Assembly: GCA_002286715.1 (NCBI GenBank) | Contig: NSJX01000002.1 | Coordinates: forward strand, 730,396-794,395 | DNA: 64,000 nt | Reading direction: 5' to 3' | From: Dentipellis sp. KUC8613 | Lineage: Eukaryota > Basidiomycota > Agaricomycetes > Russulales > Hericiaceae | Shown: positions 58,472 through 64,000 of the stretch, piece after piece | Layout: each line of letters starts with the position of its first letter | Position numbering within the stretch: position 1 is the first letter of the stretch | Made by a program: the position numbers and the translations under genes | The notes under the pieces: model-generated | What the model saw: only the letters and a program-made list of their open reading frames with translations | Database searches by the model: none | Told to the model about the DNA's origin: nothing

Positions 58472-61400
58472 TTACAACACGGCACCTTCGGGGATCTTGT
58501 AGTACAGAGGCTGCAGAAGCACTCCGAGTCAGAATCCACAAGATCTGGCGTGGGAAGAAGGGCAAACCACGCACCGTGTTAAAGACATGATAGAAATGGC
58601 CATTGACTCCACCGCGCTTCTCGTCTCCATAGTACGCATCGGGGAACCACTGTCAAGTTTTGCCAGAAGAACCATCGCCACGACACCAAAGAACCCAAGA
58701 ACCAAGAAGAGTCAGCCAAACGTCACGGAGTCAGAACGGGCACTGACATGATCTGTCGGAAGGTCCTCCCTCCACGCGCGCAAGTACCTGTCTTCGCGCG
58801 TTTCCTTCTCCACGCGGTGGCCGTACCGCGGGACCACGAACTGCCCGATTTGCAATTCGGTGTCGGTGATGGTGCTGCGGGAGACGCGCGCGTAGGACGT
58901 GCGGTACAGCCCGCGGTAGAATATGTATTCGCACCTAGATAATATTCAGCATACTCATTGCTCTAGATGTGTGAGAGCACGTACCAGCGGTCTGCGTCAT
59001 CGTCGTCGATATCGTATACACGCCCGTCTTCGACGAGATAAGGGTACGGTGCCGCTGCAGTCGAGCCATGGTAGTTTCAGGTCACGACGGCAGGGGGAAG
59101 GTATCAAAGCACGCACGTCGTACGTCTTTTGGCTTGGACACCACGTAGCCAAGGAAAACAACTGGGTCAGGATAAGAAGCCGACATGATGCGCGCGAGTT
59201 CTTGGGCTTGCAGCTGGCGGTCGAGCGGGGTCTCCTCTAGATGAAGACCGTCAATTGCAATCTTCATGGAGACAGACGTTTTGTACAGACCTTGTCCGTT
59301 GTGTGCGACAATGACGGTCAGATTCCTACCGTAGATATCCAGCACGGCTTCAATGGCGGGCGCCAGCTCGCCGTGCGGAGACGGGAGCAGGTGGTGTGTG
59401 GATTTGAGGATGGGGAACTGAATTGTGAAGGTCAGTTTCGTGCCTATCCCCCATATATGCGGGGCTGAGAACACACCTTAGACAAGAGCGCAGCACCCCA
59501 TGTGTGCTTGTTTGGTCCTGGACCGATATCCACATGCTATGGGATCCACGAGTAAATCGTAGTCAATGTAAGCAGCAAGACAACCCACGTAGCCCAATTC
59601 ATCAGCCATAACCCGTGTCCTACGACACCATCAGAACCATCAACACCACCAAAGCATAAATAAGAACGCACAAATCCCTATTCCCATAAACAGGCCTCTA
59701 CAAGCACACCAACAATCAGCCTCGCCCCAACAACAGCGTCACACCCAACACGCAACACTCACATGCAAATCCGTCTCCAGCAGCCCGACCACATCGAGCT
59801 GCATATCGCCAATCAGATTGCGCATCCGGCGCTGGCTATCGCGCCCCGCGTCGTCGATCCCGAAATGCACCGTCCAGATCCCGGCGTTGAACAGGCGCGC
59901 GCGCTCGTGCGCGGGGGCGGGCGTGGGGACGGGCGGCGGGGGCCGGAAGAAGGGCGTGCCGAGCGCGAGGAGGGATGTGAGTGCGAGGAGGACGGAGGTG
60001 TGTTTGCGCGCTGGGGATGGTAGGGTGGGGGTGATGGTGTTGGGAGACGATTGCGTGCAGGAGGGAAGGAGGTTGCGCCAGTTAAAGCCGAAGGCGAGGA
60101 GGGCTACTTGAGCGGAGAGGATCCTACGCTGTATGAGACATGGCCCCGCGAGTGTGATACGGAAAGCGATGGACTTACCAGTCTGTATGCTCCCTGAACG
60201 ACCACGCATATGGCACAAACGCATACGCGACCGTGAACGTGCTCGTAAAGAGCAATACTACCCAGACGACCCACGCAGTCGTGAATACGCGTGCGGCACC
60301 CCTCGCACGGGCAGCGGCTCCAGCATTGTCGATGACGTGCGGCGCGATGGACATAAGGAAGGCGGCGTGGACGAGGCTACCCGCGTACCCTGCCCAGTCT
60401 CTGTACGCGTATAGGACGTAAGCGCTTCCGGCGCCGACGGCGTACCAAGCTGGATGCGAAAGGAGGTTCATTTTCCGAAGGCCGGCAGGGGTAGATGTTG
60501 GGAGGAAGTACAGCGCGAGCAAGATGCCGGCAGATTGCGCGAGCAGCGTGAGGGGTGCATGAACGTGCGGGTCAGGCCCGGTGAGCGGGTACCCTGTCCA
60601 GGACCAGACGATGAGCGTGCTCGGGTCCGAGAGGCGCTCGTGGAGCGAGAACACCAGAGCGCCGAGTGCAAGTGCTGGGGCCAGCCATGGCTGCTTCGCG
60701 GACTCGTTTGTCGGTTTGGCAGACTCCTTGGACATGTCGGGTGTTTCGCTTGACGTTGGATAGGGGGAGGTGGCAGGTCTGGTCATGAATTCTAGGAGGG
60801 AGAGAGAGGCGATGGCGAGGATGGTCTTGTGGTATCCACCTGAGACCTCGTCAACGATTGGCCAGGCTGTGATGAATGGCATTTTGTAAGAGAAGGCTAC
60901 AGGTTCATGGGCTAACATGGCATACCTGGGTTGTTGCCGTGGTTCATGTGCTTCGAAAGAGATGATACGATGAGACCCAACAAGAAGACTGCAAAGCCGA
61001 GACTGGGTGAGATCCTTTAAAAACTCGCAACAGAAAGTGCATTACCTATGCTATGATACGCGGTCGCCTGCCCTCCATCCGCCCACTCCCCAGCCCACAG
61101 CGCAACTGTAGCCATAACCCCAATGATAACACCTCCTAGACGCGTCAACACGCTTTGTGCGCTCCAGATCCCGATGCCTACCGCAGCCCCAGTAAGCAGA
61201 AGAATTTGGCGCCCGATATGCGAGCGGGTGAAAGCGAGGACATGTGACGAGGCGAGGAATATGGGCGACAGGGTTGCAAATGTCGACAGCTCAGGCCCGG
61301 CGAGAGCGAGCTTCCACACTGAGAAATAGAAGAGAGTGGTCGGGAGGGCGGTAAGTAGCGTCCAGGATTGGTATGCTGCAGATAATTGTTAGCCTAGTGC

Positions 61401-62798
61401 GATGCAACATCTAGGTTTTCGAGAAGCGAAAGCGACAGCAAAAGAAAAAAGAAACGTACAAAAGTACACATCAGCTAAGAAGCTAAGAGCTGAACGATAC
61501 GTTGCTAGTCGCGACCAGAATGACGGCTGCTCTAATGGCCGGAAGGTCCCGACGATTGTTGATTTGACCTTTGGGCCTGCATGGGATGATGACGAAATTG
61601 GAGGGGCTGCTTTCTTTCTATCGACACGCGACAAACGGAAAATTCAGTTAGAATGCATTCATGCGAGGCGGTGGACACGGGTATACATTTCCAGTTCACC
61701 ATCTGTCCCTTTGACTGTCTTCTTATCCCCATCTGCAGGAATTCCAATTGTGACCTTCGGGATGATATAATTAACGAACGCATAGCATGCACCGTAACGC
61801 GTTCGTACCTGCAAATTACTGTCGCGTAATTCCTTCTCTGCCACAGAGTCGAAGCCGATGTCGAGCAGAATCAAGGACCATTCGAAAAAGCTGTAGTATG
61901 TGTATGCTGCATTGAAAGGTAAAAAATCAAGCATTTGAGCTAGAGCAGCAGCTGGCAAACGCACCACCAGGGATCCTGTGTACTTTATGTTGCAAGAAGA
62001 AATAGATCATGGGCACGAGAGAGAGCCAGAACCTGACAAGCTACCTCAGCCTGAGGCTTTGCGTTCACTTTCACATGAATGACTTACATAGATGCCATCG
62101 TAATTCTTAATTGTCGTCCATTTGGCGTCAGCAAAATCATTAAGGCATTTTAAGGGCGCATATACTCACCTATGTCGACGGGCATTACCACCAGAGAGAC
62201 TAGTCGTTACCCACATCCAGGGTATGTTACAAACGATATACAGAATCATGAGGACGTCGTGCACATCGTGGTCATCGTTTGAGGTGATATACACCCAGCC
62301 GCCACAGCTGAGGGTACGGACCATTCCCGTCACAAGAAGGACAGTTGGCTTAGACGAAGTAGGGAAGTTGCGCCGCGCGAGCAAGTACGACAAGGCAAGA
62401 ACGGCGAAACGCGGTCCTAACGCGGTCCTGTCAGCTGAACGCACGAAGATAGTCTTGGTCTTGCACATACCTGAATTGAGCGCAATTAGGATTTGAAACA
62501 CGTTGCGTTCTGGGTACCAGTCCCCAATCCTATGCAAATGAGGATGAATGGTCAGAATATCCTTCCGCAAGTCAAACGCGTCGCGTCCGCGTTTCTGGTT
62601 CTAACAGGCTCACGTTGCAGAAACGCTAGGAAACCATTCCTGCGGCCAACCCGCGACGCCATTCTTCACAATCTTCTTATAGTGGAGGCCGCAGCCGATG
62701 AGCAAGGCAGCAGCGAAGGCGGAGAACGAGAGAACGTTGTGAACACGCGCGAACGATGACGCGCTGACCGTAGACGCGCCGGCGCCGGGCGACGGCAT
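58472..62798 (-). CDS. CWH43: CWH43: PGAP2-like plus endonuclease/phosphatase-fold GPI-lipid remodelling protein
   Basis: A multi-pass ER membrane protein that replaces the diacylglycerol of GPI anchors with ceramide. About a dozen exons from ATG 62798. The N-terminal half is PGAP2/Frag1-like with several membrane helices: '[20 protein letters not shown]', '[20 protein letters not shown]', '[15 protein letters not shown]'. More helices follow ('[19 protein letters not shown]'). The C-terminal soluble half has an endonuclease/exonuclease/phosphatase fold: '[20 protein letters not shown]', '[15 protein letters not shown]', '[17 protein letters not shown]', '[10 protein letters not shown]' and '[20 protein letters not shown]'. 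A final intron restores '[16 protein letters not shown]' at the C-terminus. Exon ends between 59000 and 62100 are approximate. Animals split these halves into PGAP2 and PGAP2IP. Confidence 0.92.
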
Positions 62799-63427
62799 GT
62801 TGAGATGTCAGTAGAGCACTATACAACAAGTAGATGCGGAGCGAGTAGGAGGTGGTGAAGGGGATCAACAACAACAAGATGGCAATAATCCGAGTTTACA
62901 AATGGGGAGACAGCGCTGCTTGCCTCAACTATGGAAGTACTTTGTCATTTCGAGTGTCTCGGCTTGTCCGTCCCTGCCGGAATGTCCCGTACCACACCGC
63001 TGACCCGGGCCCTCGCAGCGACGATCTGCCAGTGCATATATACTTACTGCAGCTGCATGGTCAAGCTGCACAATAAAATGGCCACGATTGGTTTCTTGGA
63101 CGGCGCTGGACATCGAGACGACCATCTATATAAAGCTTCGCTACCGCAAGCACTGACACCAGGCACCCAACCGTCATCAGACTATACAGAAGCAGTGACT
63201 GCGCACCGAGAGCGCCTGTCATATGGTGCGCAGATGGCAGCGTCTGCGAAGGAGGATGTATACACTAGATCCCCAGCGACATCAGTTTCATCGACACGGC
63301 ACCTGATAATCGCCGTGTGAGCTGGGTGGTATGACTCACTAATTCCAATATGCTTGCTAAGTTCTCATCCATCTACTTATAAAGGTATAGCAGCCAGAGG
63401 TGCATTGACTCCAACCCCTCGCAAACC
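62799..63427. promoter_or_regulatory. Head-to-head promoter region CWH43/GST
   Basis: 629 bp between divergent starts. A TATA-like element for the GST lies at 63377-63384. Short frames on both strands have no domain. Confidence 0.5.
63377..63384 (+). promoter_or_regulatory. TATA box of the GST gene
   Basis: ttataaag ends 44 bp before the ATG at 63428, a close but acceptable fungal spacing. Confidence 0.55.
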
Positions 63428-64000
63428 ATGTCCAAACCCATCCTTTTCTACGACATCCCCGATAAAGCGTGGTCGGGACAGAGTTGGTCTCCTAACACTT
63501 GGAGGACGAAGTATGCATGGTTTGGCCCATCGAATCATCTGCCATCGCGCTCATCGTGCTCCGGTACACCACAGAATCTGCCTGAATATCAAAGGTCTGC
63601 CGTTCAAGACCGTGTATGTCGAATATCCCGACATCGCACGGGTCTGCAAGGAGATCGGCGCAGAACCGACGGACACACGGGATGGTGAACCCCTCTACAC
63701 CCTCCCAGTCATCCAGGATCCGAACACTGGCGCCGTAATCTCTGATTCGTACAACATCGCTCAGTACCTTGACGAGAAGTACCCCACAACACCGCAGCTC
63801 ATCCCCCCAGGGACCGAGGCCTTCCAGCGGATGTTCGTCAGCGTCTACGGGCAGAAGACGCGGGGGCCCATCTACAAGCTCATCGTCGTCCCCGTCTGCA
63901 ACCAGCTTCCCCCGCGCAGCGCGCAATACTTCCGCGAGACGCGCACCAAGGCGCTCCAGATGAGCCTCGAGGACTTCGCGCCGAAGCCGGGACAGGAGAC
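63428..64000 (+). CDS. Glutathione S-transferase, fungal FuA (etherase-like) type, 3' end off window
   Basis: Exon 1 is 63428-63510, with a 64-nt intron to 63574 and exon 2 running off the right edge. The thioredoxin-fold N-terminus is 'KPILFYDIPDKAWSGQSWSP', 'NTWRTK|ICLNIKGLPFKTVY', 'VEYPDIARVCKEIGAEPTD', 'YTLPVIQDPNTGAVISDSYN' and 'IAQYLDEKYP'. The SWSPNTWRT segment replaces the usual Cys/Ser-containing active loop and is typical of the fungal GSTFuA class (related to bacterial LigE etherases), which binds or detoxifies wood phenolics. The first residues of the helical C-terminal domain are visible (EAFQRMFVSVYGQKTRGPIY). The class assignment rests on the N-terminal half. Confidence 0.88.

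Overview
This window is nuclear DNA of a filamentous basidiomycete, most likely an Agaricomycete and plausibly a wood-decay polypore. The evidence is high GC, dense genes on both strands, many 45-65 nt GT-AG introns (often with a CTGAC/CTRAY-like branch site), and fungal single-copy proteins next to a GH79 beta-glucuronidase and a fungal GSTFuA-type glutathione transferase. No bacterial or viral genes are seen. Gene models were spliced by hand, checking reading frame and family consensus across each junction that I resolved.

Layout. 1-9.1 kb: GNAT acetyltransferase (partial), UBX protein, UBA4, APC10/DOC1, and a large DDT/WHIM-PHD chromatin factor. 9.4-14.4 kb: an Alba-domain protein, then three related alpha/beta hydrolases in a local cluster. 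14.8-24.3 kb: DBP2 helicase with a 702-nt intron, a Ras-type GTPase, an SR-type cyclophilin, eIF4B and ARPC2. 25.1-36.4 kb: secreted GH79, nicotinate phosphoribosyltransferase, TRM8, exosome SKI6/RRP41 and mitochondrial citrate synthase. 36.4-41.2 kb: a gene-poor stretch holding a 1631-bp non-autonomous DNA transposon with perfect 25-bp inverted ends. 41.2-64 kb: ZNF830-like protein, COX10, U1-70K, a homeodomain regulator, TIM13, JJJ1, PRP18, COX12 (COX6B), AP-3 beta, CWH43 and a GST running off the right edge.

Most genes are housekeeping: splicing and RNA metabolism (DBP2, U1-70K, PRP18, cyclophilin, ZNF830-like, SKI6, TRM8, UBA4), translation and ribosome assembly (eIF4B, JJJ1), and mitochondrial function (citrate synthase, COX10, COX12, TIM13). 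Many pairs are head-to-head with 130-550 bp between start codons. There is no operon-like logic, and I see no evidence of a new multi-gene defence or biosynthetic system. The parts most worth following up are the hydrolase cluster with a shared 5'UTR intron, the terminal-inverted-repeat element, the long DBP2 intron between motifs V and VI, a 16-nt microexon in the nicotinate phosphoribosyltransferase gene, and a run of genes whose first coding exon is only 3-15 nt.
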